64,000 nt of DNA from Pseudomonas sp. ADAK18 (GTDB lineage Bacteria; Pseudomonadota; Gammaproteobacteria; Pseudomonadales; Pseudomonadaceae): positions 3,823,001-3,887,000 of the forward strand of contig NZ_CP052859.1 of assembly GCF_012935695.1 (NCBI RefSeq), read 5' to 3'. This document shows positions 6,995 through 15,848 of the stretch, one piece after another (position 1 is the stretch's first letter; every line of letters starts with the position of its first letter). A model generated the notes under the pieces. That model did no database searches, was not told the DNA's origin, and saw nothing but the letters and a program-made list of their open reading frames with translations. The position numbers and the translations under genes are program-made.

Positions 6995-7966
6995 ATGGGT
7001 AGAGTTGTTGCGGCGGCCGTCTACAGCGCCGGAAAGAAAGTCACCGATATCACCCTCGACGAGGGTGCCGCCTGGGCTGCCAAGCCTGGCCACTTTGTCT
7101 GGATCGGCCTGGAAGAGCCCAATGCCCAGGAGCTGGCCAATCTGCAACGCCAGTTCAACCTGCATGAACTGGCCATCGAAGACGCCCTGGAAAAACACAG
7201 CCGGCCCAAGCTGGAAACCTTCGGCGATGCACTGTTTATCGTGACCTACTCGCCGGTTCGCGAAAACGGCAAACTGGTGTTTATCGAAACCCATATCTTC
7301 GCCGGCAACGGCTACATCATCACGGCCCGCAACGGCCACTCGGCGTCCTACGGCTATGTACGCCAACGCTGTGAGGCGCGGCCACTGTTACTGGAACACG
7401 GGGAAGATTTCGTACTCTATGCGCTGCTGGATTTCGTCACCGAGAACTACCAGCCGGTGAGCGAGGCGATTCACGCCGAGATCGATGAACTGGAGCGCAA
7501 CGTGCTGTGCGACTCCCTGAATGAACGGGACATCCAGAACCTTCACGGCCTGCGCCGCGACGTGCTACGCCTGCGTCGTTATGTGGCGCCGATGGTGGAG
7601 ATCAGCGAGGAACTGCAGAAGCTGAGCTTCCCGTTTATCGACAAGAACATGCGCCCGTACTTTCGCGATGTGCAGATTCACGTCACACGGCAGATGGAAG
7701 ACCTGGCGACCTTGCGAGACATCGCCAGTCAGACCATCGAGATTGGCGTATTGCTCGAGGCCTCGCGCCAAAGCGTGGTACAGCGCAAGTTTGCCGCCTG
7801 GGCGGCGATCCTCGCCTTCCCGACAGCGGTGGCCGGGATCTACGGGATGAACTTCCAGAACATGCCGGAGCTGCAATGGCACTACGGCTATTTTGCGGTG
7901 CTGGGGTTTATCGCGGTGGGATGTAGCGGTTTGTGGTTCAGCTTCAAGCGATCGGGATGGCTTTAA
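6995..7966 (+). CDS. CorA-type magnesium/cobalt transport protein
   Basis: A 323-residue member of the CorA/ZntB divalent-cation channel family in the inner membrane. It has a long cytoplasmic N-terminal domain rich in charged helices and two C-terminal membrane segments. The hallmark GMN triad is at 284-286 (IYGMNFQNMPEL), at the end of the pore helix. The loop after GMN reads FQNMPEL, close to the MPEL loop of CorA, so magnesium or cobalt uptake is more likely than zinc efflux. The gene ends a few bases before the convergent GATase gene. Confidence 0.88.
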   Translation: MGRVVAAAVYSAGKKVTDITLDEGAAWAAKPGHFVWIGLEEPNAQELANLQRQFNLHELAIEDALEKHSRPKLETFGDALFIVTYSPVRENGKLVFIETHIFAGNGYIITARNGHSASYGYVRQRCEARPLLLEHGEDFVLYALLDFVTENYQPVSEAIHAEIDELERNVLCDSLNERDIQNLHGLRRDVLRLRRYVAPMVEISEELQKLSFPFIDKNMRPYFRDVQIHVTRQMEDLATLRDIASQTIEIGVLLEASRQSVVQRKFAAWAAILAFPTAVAGIYGMNFQNMPELQWHYGYFAVLGFIAVGCSGLWFSFKRSGWL

Positions 7967-7987
7967 CCCATCCCGCCGGTTGATTGA

Positions 7988-8710
7988 TCAGGCGACCTGC
8001 GGCTTGTGGGCGACAAAGCGCATCATCCATTCCGCCACGGTGACGCCGTGGTGGTCTCGCGCCAAGCTTGCGACGCCATTGCTGTAGACCTTTTCCCCCA
8101 GGGTTGTCTGAAGAATTTCCAGCAGCTCCCGGGAATAGTCGTGGATAAATTCCGGGTGACCCTGGAAGCACAGCACTTGATCTTCGATGTGGTACGCCGC
8201 AAACGGGCAAAATTCGCTGGAGGCGATCACCGTGGCGTTGTTCGGCAAGGTGGTCACCTGATCCTGGTGGCTGATCAACAGCGTCAGTTCTTCCACCACC
8301 GGGCTCATCCATGGGGCCTTGGCATTGAGTTTGTAGTCGTGGATGCCCATGCCCCAACCCTGGCTGGCCCGCTCAGCCTTGCCACCCAGCAGCAACGCCA
8401 GCAACTGGTGACCGAAGCAGACGCCGATCAACTTGTCGCCACGCTCATAGCGGTTCAACAGGTAAGTCTTGAGGGTCTGAATCCAGGGATCGGTGCCGAA
8501 GGAATCGGCCTTGCTGCCAGTCACCAGGTACGCATCAAACACTTCGGCATCCGACGGATATTCACCCTGCACCACGTTGTAGACGACAAATTCGGCGGCA
8601 ATCGGCTGCTTGGAAAACAGGCGCTTGAACATCTGCCCGTAACCTTGATATTGATCGACCAGGCCTGGACGCAGGTTATCGGTTTCCAGGATGCAGACGC
8701 GTAGCGACAT
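7988..8710 (-). CDS. Class I glutamine amidotransferase-like protein
   Basis: A 240-residue type 1 glutamine amidotransferase domain protein. The nucleophile is Cys98 in GVCFGHQLLA, and the catalytic pair is His185 and Glu187 in FQGHPEF. Proteins of this size without a synthetase domain either supply ammonia to a partner or hydrolyse gamma-glutamyl compounds, like PuuD. The longer reading frame above 8710 runs into a REPIN and is not coding. No partner enzyme is adjacent, so the substrate is unknown. It converges with the corA-like gene. Confidence 0.85.
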   Translation of the reverse strand: MSLRVCILETDNLRPGLVDQYQGYGQMFKRLFSKQPIAAEFVVYNVVQGEYPSDAEVFDAYLVTGSKADSFGTDPWIQTLKTYLLNRYERGDKLIGVCFGHQLLALLLGGKAERASQGWGMGIHDYKLNAKAPWMSPVVEELTLLISHQDQVTTLPNNATVIASSEFCPFAAYHIEDQVLCFQGHPEFIHDYSRELLEILQTTLGEKVYSNGVASLARDHHGVTVAEWMMRFVAHKPQVA

Positions 8711-8820
8711 AAAAAATACCTGACACTGTGATGGGAATAATGCACACCCACAGAGCCTGCCTCGAAATACCCCGTTAAGGCAAGCCCTAATACCGGCCCA
8801 TGAACAGCAAACACTAACCC

Positions 8821-8951
8821 TGTGGCGAGGGGGCTTGCCCCCGTTGGGCTGCGAAGCAGCCCCAATAAGATCGCCGGTTTTTTTCAGGTATACCGAGATA
8901 GCAGGTTTTAGGGCCGCTTCGCAGCCCAACGGGGCAAGCCCCCTCACCACA
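8821..8951. repeat. REPIN, TGTGGCGAGGGGG family
   Basis: Two REP-like arms in inverted order (starting TGTGGCGAGGGGGCTTG and ending in its complement) enclose a variable centre. The same family occurs at 31239-31372. Such pairs are spread by RAYT transposases in fluorescent pseudomonads. Confidence 0.85.
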
Positions 8952-8998
8952 AGTGACTCACTACCTGTCGAGCACCTAACTGACAGGCGCCAAAACCG

Positions 8999-11143
8999 TC
9001 AGAAAGTCGTGCTCTGCGTTGCTTTTTCCAGGAGTAAGGCCGGTGGCGAGAACCGCTCACCGTATTGCTCGGCCAGGTAGCGGGCGCGAGCGATAAAGTC
9101 GTTCAAGCCGTATTGATTGATAAATTGCAGCGCCCCGCCACTCCAGGCCGCAAAGCCGATACCAAAGATCGAGCCGACGTTGGCATCGGCGGTGGACATC
9201 AGCACGCCCTCCTCCACGCAGCGTACGGTTTCAATCGCCTGGATAAACAGCAAGCGATCGCGCACATCCTGTGACGAGATCTGCTGACCCGACTTTTCAA
9301 AACGGGTTTTCAACTCCGGCCACAGGTGTTTCTGCCCGCCAACCGGGTAATCGTAGAAACCACCGCCGGCCGCCTTGCCTGGCCGCTTGTACTCATTGAG
9401 CAACAAATCGATCACCACAAACGCCGGATGCTGAGGCAGTGGTTTGCCCTCGGCCTGCAGGTCCTTGGCGGTTTGCTGACGGATATGGCTCATCAGGCTG
9501 AGAGACACTTCGTCGGAAACTGCCAACGGGCCAATGGGCATGCCGGCCTTGCGCGCTTCGGTCTCAATCATCGGCGCCGCTACGCCCTCGCCGAGCATGG
9601 CGATGCCTTCGTTGGTAAATGTGCCGAATACCCGCGAGGTGAAGAAGCCACGACTGTCATTGACCACGATCGGGGTTTTCTTGATTTGCAGGACGAAATC
9701 GAAACCTCGGGCCAGGGTTTCATCGCTGGTTCGAGCACTCTTGATGATTTCCACCAAGGGCATTTTTTCCACCGGGCTGAAGAAATGCAGGCCGATGAAT
9801 TTGCTCGGGTCGGGCACTGCCGTGGCCAGACCGCTGATGGGCAGGGTCGAGGTGTTGGAGGCAATTACCGCGTCGGCGCCCACAACACTTTGTGCAGCAG
9901 CAGAAACCTTGGCCTTGAGCTCACGGTCCTCAAATACAGCCTCAATGATCAGGTCGCAACCAGCCAAGTCTGCGTCAGACTCGGTCGGATGAATCCGCGC
10001 CAAGGTGCTTTCCCGTTGATCAGCGGTCAATTGCCCACGGCTGACCTTCTTGTCCAACAGCGCTGCCGAGTGAGCCTTGCCCTTCTCGGCCGCCGCCAGG
10101 CTGATGTCCTTGAGCACTACCTCGATCCCGGCCGAGGCGCTGGCATAGGCAATCCCCGCGCCCATCATCCCGGCTCCGAGCACGCCGACCTTACGGGTCA
10201 CGTAGGGTGCAAAACCTTGGGGCCGCGAGCGCCCCGCATTGATTTCATTGAGCTGGAACCAGAAGGTGCCAATCATGTTTTTCGCCACCTGACCGGTGAC
10301 CAGTTCGGTGAAGTACCGGGTTTCGATCAGGTGCGCCGTGTCGAAATCCACTTGGGCGCCCTCCACGGCGGCGCAGAGAATTTTCTCTGGCGCAGGGAAA
10401 CAGCCATTGGTTTTACTGCGCAGAATCGACGGCGCGATGGCGAGCATCGGCGCCACTTTCGGGTTCGAGGGTGTGCCGCCAGGGATCTGGTAACCGCTGC
10501 TGTCCCAGCGTTGTTTCGCGCCAGGGTTGGCCAGGATCCAGGCTTTGGACTTGGCCAGCAGTTCATCGCGATCCGCCGCCAACTCATCAATCAACCCGGC
10601 TTGCAGCGCCTGCTGCGGCGTGACTTTTTTCCCTTCCAGCAAGTAGGGCAAAGCCTTTTCCAGGCCGAGCATGCGCACCATCCGCACCACCCCGCCACCG
10701 CCCGGCAACAGACCCAGAGTGACTTCCGGCAAGCCGATCTGCACCGACTTATGGTCCAGGGCCACCCGATGCTGACAGGCCAGGCAAATTTCCCAACCTC
10801 CGCCCAGGGCCGCGCCGTTGATCGCCGCCACGACCGGTTTGCCGAGGGTTTCCAGGGCCCTCAGCTGGGCTTTCAACACCAGCACGCTGTCATAAAATTC
10901 TTTGGCGTGGGGCTTGTCGACCTTGATCAGTTCATTGAGGTCGCCACCGGCAAAGAAGGTCTTCTTCGCCGAGGTGATGATCACCCCGGCAATCGACTCC
11001 TTCTCAGCTTGCAAGCGGGCAACGCAGGCCGCCATGGCCTCGCGGTACACCCCGTTCATCGTGTTGGCGCTCTGGCCCGGCATGTCGATGGTCAGCACCA
11101 CAATCTGGTCCTGGCCTTTTTCGTAACGAATGGCATCGGTCAT
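8999..11143 (-). CDS. 3-hydroxyacyl-CoA dehydrogenase/enoyl-CoA hydratase (FadJ/FadB-like)
   Basis: A 714-residue two-function enzyme of fatty-acid beta-oxidation: hydration of 2-enoyl-CoA, then NAD-dependent oxidation of 3-hydroxyacyl-CoA. The N-terminal crotonase domain (about 1-200) has FFAGGDLNEL and GGGWEICLACQHR followed by LPEVTLGLLPGGGG, with both catalytic glutamates present. The Rossmann dehydrogenase domain begins near 310 (VGVLGAGMMGAGIAYASA) and two 3HCDH C-terminal domains follow. ATG 11143 has AAGGA 8 nt upstream. It lies 16 bp after the thiolase gene, so the pair forms a complete cycle module, like PA1737-PA1736 of P. aeruginosa. Confidence 0.93.
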   Translation of the reverse strand: MTDAIRYEKGQDQIVVLTIDMPGQSANTMNGVYREAMAACVARLQAEKESIAGVIITSAKKTFFAGGDLNELIKVDKPHAKEFYDSVLVLKAQLRALETLGKPVVAAINGAALGGGWEICLACQHRVALDHKSVQIGLPEVTLGLLPGGGGVVRMVRMLGLEKALPYLLEGKKVTPQQALQAGLIDELAADRDELLAKSKAWILANPGAKQRWDSSGYQIPGGTPSNPKVAPMLAIAPSILRSKTNGCFPAPEKILCAAVEGAQVDFDTAHLIETRYFTELVTGQVAKNMIGTFWFQLNEINAGRSRPQGFAPYVTRKVGVLGAGMMGAGIAYASASAGIEVVLKDISLAAAEKGKAHSAALLDKKVSRGQLTADQRESTLARIHPTESDADLAGCDLIIEAVFEDRELKAKVSAAAQSVVGADAVIASNTSTLPISGLATAVPDPSKFIGLHFFSPVEKMPLVEIIKSARTSDETLARGFDFVLQIKKTPIVVNDSRGFFTSRVFGTFTNEGIAMLGEGVAAPMIETEARKAGMPIGPLAVSDEVSLSLMSHIRQQTAKDLQAEGKPLPQHPAFVVIDLLLNEYKRPGKAAGGGFYDYPVGGQKHLWPELKTRFEKSGQQISSQDVRDRLLFIQAIETVRCVEEGVLMSTADANVGSIFGIGFAAWSGGALQFINQYGLNDFIARARYLAEQYGERFSPPALLLEKATQSTTF

Positions 11144-11159
11144 GACAATTTCCTTAGGC

Positions 11160-12365
11160 TCAGAGGCGTTCGATAATAGTGGCGATACCCATGCCACCGC
11201 CGACACACAGGGTGGCCAGGCCATAGCGTTGCTGGCGCACCTCCAACTCGTCGAGCAAGGTGCCGAGGATCGCGCACCCCGTCGCACCCAAGGGGTGGCC
11301 CATGGCAATGGAGCCACCGTTGACGTTGACCCGGGCGGCATCAATGCCCATGTCCTTGATGAACTTGAGCACCACCGAGGCAAAGGCTTCGTTGACTTCG
11401 AACAGGTCGATGTCTTCAACCCGCAGGCCGGCCTTGGCCAGGGCTTTGCGGGTGGCCGGCGCGGGGCCGGTGAGCATGATGGTCGGGTCGGTGCTGGTAA
11501 CCGCCGTGGCGACAATTCGCGCCCTTGGTTGCAAACCCAGCTCACGCCCCTTGGCTTCAGAGCCGATCAGCATCAATGCAGCACCGTCGACGATCCCGGA
11601 ACTGTTGCCGGGTGTGTGCACATGGTTGATGCGCTCGACATGGCTGTAGACCCGTAACGCCGTGGCATCAAAGCCCATCTGCCCCATCATCTCGAAACTG
11701 GGCTTAAGCTTGCCGAGGCCTTCGAGTGTGGAGTCGCCACGGATGAACTCGTCGTGATCCAGCAGCACGATGCCGTTTTGATCACGCACCGCCACCAGCG
11801 ACTTATTGAAGGACCCATCTGACCGCGCCCTCGCCGCTTTCTGCTGGGAGTGCAAGGCAAAGCTATCGACGTCGTGGCGGGTAAAACCCTCCAGCGTGGC
11901 GATCAGGTCGGCACCGATCCCTTGGGGCGCGAAATGGCTGTGCATATTGGTTTGCGGGTCCAGCACCCAGGCGCCACCGTCACTGCCCATGGGCACCCGG
12001 GACATGGATTCGACCCCGCCGACCACCACCAGGTCTTCGAACCCGGAGCGTACTTTCATCGCCCCCAGATTGACCGCTTCCAGACCTGAGGCGCAGAACC
12101 GGTTGATCTGCACGCCGGCGACGCTGATGTCCCAGTCGGCAACCAGCGCGGCGGTCTTGGCGATATCTGCGCCCTGATCACCGACCGGAGTGACGCAGCC
12201 GAGGACGATGTCATCCACTTGCCGAGTGTCGAGGCCGGTGCGCTGTTGCAGCGCCGTCAGCAACCCCGCCACCAGGTTCACCGGCTTGACGCTGTGCAAG
12301 GCGCCATCGGCCTTGCCTTTGCCCCGGGGCGTGCGTATCGCATCAAAGATCAAAGCTTGGGTCAT
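11160..12365 (-). CDS. Acetyl-CoA C-acyltransferase (thiolase)
   Basis: A 401-residue thiolase that would cleave 3-ketoacyl-CoA with CoA, the last step of beta-oxidation. The acyl-enzyme nucleophile is Cys91 in [11 protein letters not shown], the second active-site cysteine is Cys387 in CVGGGMG, and the histidine lies in [15 protein letters not shown]. The first residues ([18 protein letters not shown]) fit a degradative thiolase. It is the first gene of the operon with the FadJ/FadB-like enzyme. A dyad with TCAATGA arms 82 bp upstream may be its operator. Confidence 0.93.
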   Translation of the reverse strand: MTQALIFDAIRTPRGKGKADGALHSVKPVNLVAGLLTALQQRTGLDTRQVDDIVLGCVTPVGDQGADIAKTAALVADWDISVAGVQINRFCASGLEAVNLGAMKVRSGFEDLVVVGGVESMSRVPMGSDGGAWVLDPQTNMHSHFAPQGIGADLIATLEGFTRHDVDSFALHSQQKAARARSDGSFNKSLVAVRDQNGIVLLDHDEFIRGDSTLEGLGKLKPSFEMMGQMGFDATALRVYSHVERINHVHTPGNSSGIVDGAALMLIGSEAKGRELGLQPRARIVATAVTSTDPTIMLTGPAPATRKALAKAGLRVEDIDLFEVNEAFASVVLKFIKDMGIDAARVNVNGGSIAMGHPLGATGCAILGTLLDELEVRQQRYGLATLCVGGGMGIATIIERL

Positions 12366-12446
12366 GACGTCCTCGAACCACTGTGCAATGAAGCTCTCAA
12401 GCTGAGAGCCGACCGTGCTCCTACCTTAAGCGCAGGGGCGCTGGAT

Positions 12447-12469
12447 TCAATGACCGAAGCGCTCATTGA
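12447..12469. promoter_or_regulatory. Dyad upstream of the thiolase operon
   Basis: TCAATGA (12447-12453) and TCATTGA (12463-12469) form a 7-bp inverted repeat with a 9-base spacer, 82 bp upstream of the thiolase start. A regulator of this beta-oxidation operon could bind here; the sequence is not a PsrA site. The rest of 12366-12788 shows nothing else apart from the ribosome-binding site of the small ORF. Confidence 0.3.
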
Positions 12470-12788
12470 CCTTGACGGTCACGCTCAGACGAACGGTAGG
12501 AGGCTACTGGAAATTACTGATTAATCGTTTTAGCTGTCTAGCCCTAGGGCTGCCGCCAAGATGGCGATAGGCCTCATGCGTTTTTAAAAGGTTTTTGATA
12601 TTTGCTGATATGAAATGGATCTAAGCCACGAACGACAAGGGCTCTAAGGTTGACCTTGTAGGAACTGTATTAGGTTGCTGCCGGGTCTTGCTGGAGCAGC
12701 TGTAAGAAAAGATTCATGTAACACCGTCATAGTGAGATGCAACGGCACGCATTTGACGCTCAGGAATAACAACAAAAGGCAGTCAGCC

Positions 12789-12884
12789 ATGTTCAAACAA
12801 TCGAAAGTACGCCAGGCGGGACTTATCCTCTTCGCCACCACCCTGATTCTGATTTTGCCCAATCTGACCAAGGTCATTGGGTGA
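12789..12884 (+). CDS. 31-residue single-span membrane peptide
   Basis: A short open frame with a basic N-terminus (MFKQSKVRQAG) followed by a hydrophobic span (about residues 12-25, LILFATTLILILPN) and a short polar tail. An AAAGGCAG lies about 7-14 nt before the ATG. The peptide would insert in the inner membrane with the N-terminus inside. I believe similar peptides are annotated as hypothetical in other pseudomonads but cannot prove it here. The function is unknown; it stands alone in a long spacer, divergent from the thiolase operon. Confidence 0.5.
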   Translation: MFKQSKVRQAGLILFATTLILILPNLTKVIG

Positions 12885-13071
12885 CTGATCTCATCCCTAC
12901 ATGCGGCGCGAATGCAGCGTCAGGATCGCAGCCTTTGGCAGCTCCTACCGGGAAATTGCGTACAGCTGTCCCGTTATAGGGGCTGCCTTTTTGCGTGCCG
13001 TTTTTGGGTTGATTTGCGGTATCGTTAGCCACGATTTCGACCTTTGACTATTCAGGTCAACGCTCCCACAG

Positions 13072-13887
13072 ATGGGCCCGCCTTTGAAATACATCTTCGC
13101 TTTCCTGACCCTGCTACTGACCTTGCCGGCCTCGGCCGCGCAGTTGACCATCGAACTGGATCACACCAGCAAAACGTGGCAAACCGCTGACCTGCTCAAA
13201 CACCCGGATGTGCGAACGGTACAGATCGTCGATGACGTTTCCTACAAGCGCCAGATGACTTATCGCGCTGTTCCTTTGGCGGTGTTGCTGCCAGGTCTCA
13301 AGCCGCAGAACCACGTGCAGGCGGTGGCCCTGGACGGCTTTGCCGCAGAGTTGAGTGCCGGCCCGTTGCTGGAAAAAACCGGCGCCCAAGCCTGGCTGGC
13401 CGTGGAAGATCCGGCCCACCCTTGGCCGAATCTGGGGGATGACAAACCCAGTGCAGGGCCGTTTTATCTAGTCTGGACCGATCCGCAAGCAGGCCATATC
13501 AGCCCGGAGCAGTGGCCATTTCAGATGTCTGCAATCAAGCAGTTGAAGACCGTAGCCGAGCGTTTCCCAGCGCTGTTGCCGGATCCAGAGCTGGCAGCCG
13601 ATGACCCGATCAACCAAGGGTTTGCGCTGTTCCAGAAGAACTGCATGGCGTGCCACCGCTTGAATGGTGCGGGCGATGCGCAAGTGGGACCGGACTTGAA
13701 TATCCCCTACAGCCCCACGGAGTATTTCGGCGGCGACTTCCTCAAGCGCTACATCCGCGATCCACAGAGCCTGAGGCGTTGGCCCCAGGCGAAGATGCCG
13801 GCGTTTGCGGCCAGTGTGTTGCCGGACGGTGAGCTGGACTTGCTGGTGGGCTACCTGAAACACATGGCAGGCAGAAAACAGCCCTAG
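13072..13887 (+). CDS. Exported c-type cytochrome with molybdopterin-fold-like N-terminal part
   Basis: A 271-residue exported protein. A signal peptide (about 1-23, ending SAA) precedes a domain that reads like the oxidoreductase molybdopterin-binding fold (residues 25-140) without an evident cofactor cysteine. The C-terminal part is a monohaem cytochrome c: CMACH at 191-195 binds haem and Met241 in AKMP is the likely sixth ligand. It should act in the periplasm in electron transfer; the partner is unknown. No good ribosome-binding site is seen at ATG 13072; a TTG at 13084 is an alternative start. Confidence 0.8.
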   Translation: MGPPLKYIFAFLTLLLTLPASAAQLTIELDHTSKTWQTADLLKHPDVRTVQIVDDVSYKRQMTYRAVPLAVLLPGLKPQNHVQAVALDGFAAELSAGPLLEKTGAQAWLAVEDPAHPWPNLGDDKPSAGPFYLVWTDPQAGHISPEQWPFQMSAIKQLKTVAERFPALLPDPELAADDPINQGFALFQKNCMACHRLNGAGDAQVGPDLNIPYSPTEYFGGDFLKRYIRDPQSLRRWPQAKMPAFAASVLPDGELDLLVGYLKHMAGRKQP

Positions 13888-13932
13888 ATACCGCCTTGAA
13901 CCTCACCGAAAAAGTAACCTAACTGGGTACAC

Positions 13933-14069
13933 CGCGTAGCAGCAGTCGAGCCCCCGCGAGGCTGCATAGGGGGCGACGCCACTCCCTCTGACTTGAAGTG
14001 TCGGGGGTTCGGCTTTCTATTAGTGATGTGGCCTTACGTAGCCTCGCTGGCGCTCGACAACTGCTACGT
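13933..14069. repeat. REPIN-like inverted repeat, CGTAGCAG family
   Basis: Arms of the form CGTAGCAGnnGTCGAGC...GCGAGGCT occur in inverted order with several mismatches, between the convergent cytochrome and transglutaminase genes. A closer pair of the same family lies at 30256-30348. Confidence 0.7.
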
Positions 14070-14093
14070 AATATCAGGCATGCACCAGAAGCC

Positions 14094-14897
14094 TTATTGC
14101 TGCTGCACCGAAATCACCGGCGTCGGCGCCACAAACACCTTGGCATGCATCTGCTCATGCCCTCCCCCACGGCGCATCCCGCGCACCGGACACGCATCCA
14201 GGTAATCCAGCCCGACGGCCAATTTCAAATGCCGTTCGGGACGGGCAAGCTGATTGGTCACATCAAAGCTGTACCAGGCATCATCCAGCCAGGCTTCGGC
14301 CCAGGCATGGCTGGCCAGGTGTTCGCTGTCTTCCGTGTACAAATACCCCGACACATACCGCGCCGGAATCCCCAGGCTACGAGCACACGCCAAAAAGGCG
14401 TGGGTGTGGTCCTGGCAGACCCCGGCGCGACCGGCGAAAGCCTGGGCGGCGCAGGTGTCGACTTCGGTCGCCCCTGGTGAATAGGTCATGTACTGGTTGA
14501 GCGCGTGCATCAGGTCGATCAGCGCACTGCGGTCCCGTCGCTGGTGGCACTGTTTTTCGGCAAAACTGCGCAGGGCCTCATCCGGTTCGGTCAAGCGTGT
14601 ACAACGCAAGAATGGGAATGCCGATTGGCTCTCATGCTCGGCCTCGCGTAATTCATCGATATCCACTTGGCCGCGGGCGCCGATGATGATCGCTTCGTGA
14701 GGCTCGTCCAGGGTCAACACATGCAAGATATTGCCGAACGGGTCCAACTGCGCCCGCACCGGCCGTGGCAAGTCCAGTTGCCAGCTCAGGACGTGCTGGC
14801 GCTCGCTGTCGTGAGGCGTCAGGCGCAGGTACTGGATGCTGGCGCGCACTTGGTCTTCGTAGTGGTAGGTAGTTTCGTGGCTGATGGAGAGTCTCAT
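14094..14897 (-). CDS. Transglutaminase-like protein
   Basis: A 267-residue protein of the transglutaminase-like superfamily with an N-terminal beta domain (about 1-95, MRLSISHETTYHYEDQV). The papain-like triad is visible: Cys161 in GVCQDHTHAF, His197 in ASHAWAEAW and Asp212 in SFDVTN. It would hydrolyse or transfer at an amide bond, perhaps in a peptide made by the ATP-grasp partner. The start overlaps the stop of the alpha-E gene (ATGA), so the three genes are translated as one operon. This set is widespread in bacteria; the product is not established. Confidence 0.9.
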   Translation of the reverse strand: MRLSISHETTYHYEDQVRASIQYLRLTPHDSERQHVLSWQLDLPRPVRAQLDPFGNILHVLTLDEPHEAIIIGARGQVDIDELREAEHESQSAFPFLRCTRLTEPDEALRSFAEKQCHQRRDRSALIDLMHALNQYMTYSPGATEVDTCAAQAFAGRAGVCQDHTHAFLACARSLGIPARYVSGYLYTEDSEHLASHAWAEAWLDDAWYSFDVTNQLARPERHLKLAVGLDYLDACPVRGMRRGGGHEQMHAKVFVAPTPVISVQQQ

Positions 14898-15844
14898 GCC
14901 GCCTCCAGGTAGGAACTGTGAATAGCGTTACCCAACTGGCGCACCAGCGGGATGAAGTCGGTTAGCCAGGCGTGCAGGCCTTCCTCGAGGATTTCGTCAA
15001 TAGCGGTAAAGCGCAGGCGCGCGTCCATCTCGGCGGCCAGACGTTGGGCCGGGCGACCGTTGACGCCAGGCAGGCTGGCGAGAATCTGGTCGATCTCTTC
15101 GCTGCAGGCCCGCAGTGAGCGCGGAACATTGGCCCGCAGCAGCAACAGTTCGGCCACTTGCCGCGCACCGGGAGCGTCGCGGTAGATCTCGGTGTAGGCC
15201 TCAAAGGAAGACAAGGCCCGCAGCAATGCACTCCACTGGTAATACGCATGGGCTGTGCCATCGGTGACAGCCTCAGCTTGGTCACCGGCCATTTCATAGC
15301 GGGCATCCAACAGGCGCAGCGTGTTATCGGCCCGTTCGATAAACGTGCCCAGGCGAATAAAACGGAAGGCGTCATTACGCATGATGGTGCCGTAGGTCGC
15401 ACCGCGGAACAGGTGCGAACGCTCCTTGACCCACTCGCAGAATCGACTCATGCCGTAGCGGCTCAGGCCCTGCTGGGCAATGCCGCGAATTTCCAGCCAA
15501 GTGGCGTTGATGTTTTCCCACATGTCGGCGGTGATTCGCCCACGTACCGCATGGGCACTGGCACGGGCAGCACCGAGGCAGCTGTAGATGCTTGCCGGGT
15601 TGGCCGCATCCAGGGCAAAAAAATGCAGCAACCGTTCGGCGTGCAATTCACCGTGGCGCTCGTGGTAATCGTCCAGGGTGCTGGTAATCAGTAGCGGCAT
15701 GGCCAGTTCATGCAGGCCATCGCCGCGCCCATCCTGGGGCATCAACGACAGGGAATAGCTGACATCAAGCATCCGCGCGAGGTTTTCCGCTCGCTCCAGG
15801 TAACGCGACATCCAGTACAAATCCGAGGCAGTTCTACTCAACAT
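14894..15844 (-). CDS. Alpha-E domain protein
   Basis: A 316-residue mostly helical protein of the alpha-E family (begins MLSRTASDLYWMSRYLERAEN, the typical opening). Family members nearly always occur beside circularly permuted ATP-grasp and transglutaminase genes, as here. No catalytic residues are assigned to the family; a scaffold or amidoligase accessory role has been proposed. It starts 4 bp after the ATP-grasp stop codon and overlaps the transglutaminase start. Confidence 0.92.
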   Translation of the reverse strand: MLSRTASDLYWMSRYLERAENLARMLDVSYSLSLMPQDGRGDGLHELAMPLLITSTLDDYHERHGELHAERLLHFFALDAANPASIYSCLGAARASAHAVRGRITADMWENINATWLEIRGIAQQGLSRYGMSRFCEWVKERSHLFRGATYGTIMRNDAFRFIRLGTFIERADNTLRLLDARYEMAGDQAEAVTDGTAHAYYQWSALLRALSSFEAYTEIYRDAPGARQVAELLLLRANVPRSLRACSEEIDQILASLPGVNGRPAQRLAAEMDARLRFTAIDEILEEGLHAWLTDFIPLVRQLGNAIHSSYLEAA

Positions 15845-15848
15845 GGCT

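Noticed and set aside
9326..11176. 616-codon open frame on the plus strand
   Set aside because: Antisense shadow of the FadJ/FadB-like gene, caused by high GC content; the translation has no domain.
8999..11545. Longer reading frame of 848 codons for the FadJ/FadB-like protein
   Set aside because: The extra N-terminal 134 codons lie inside the thiolase gene in another frame; ATG 11143 has a good ribosome-binding site and the family start.
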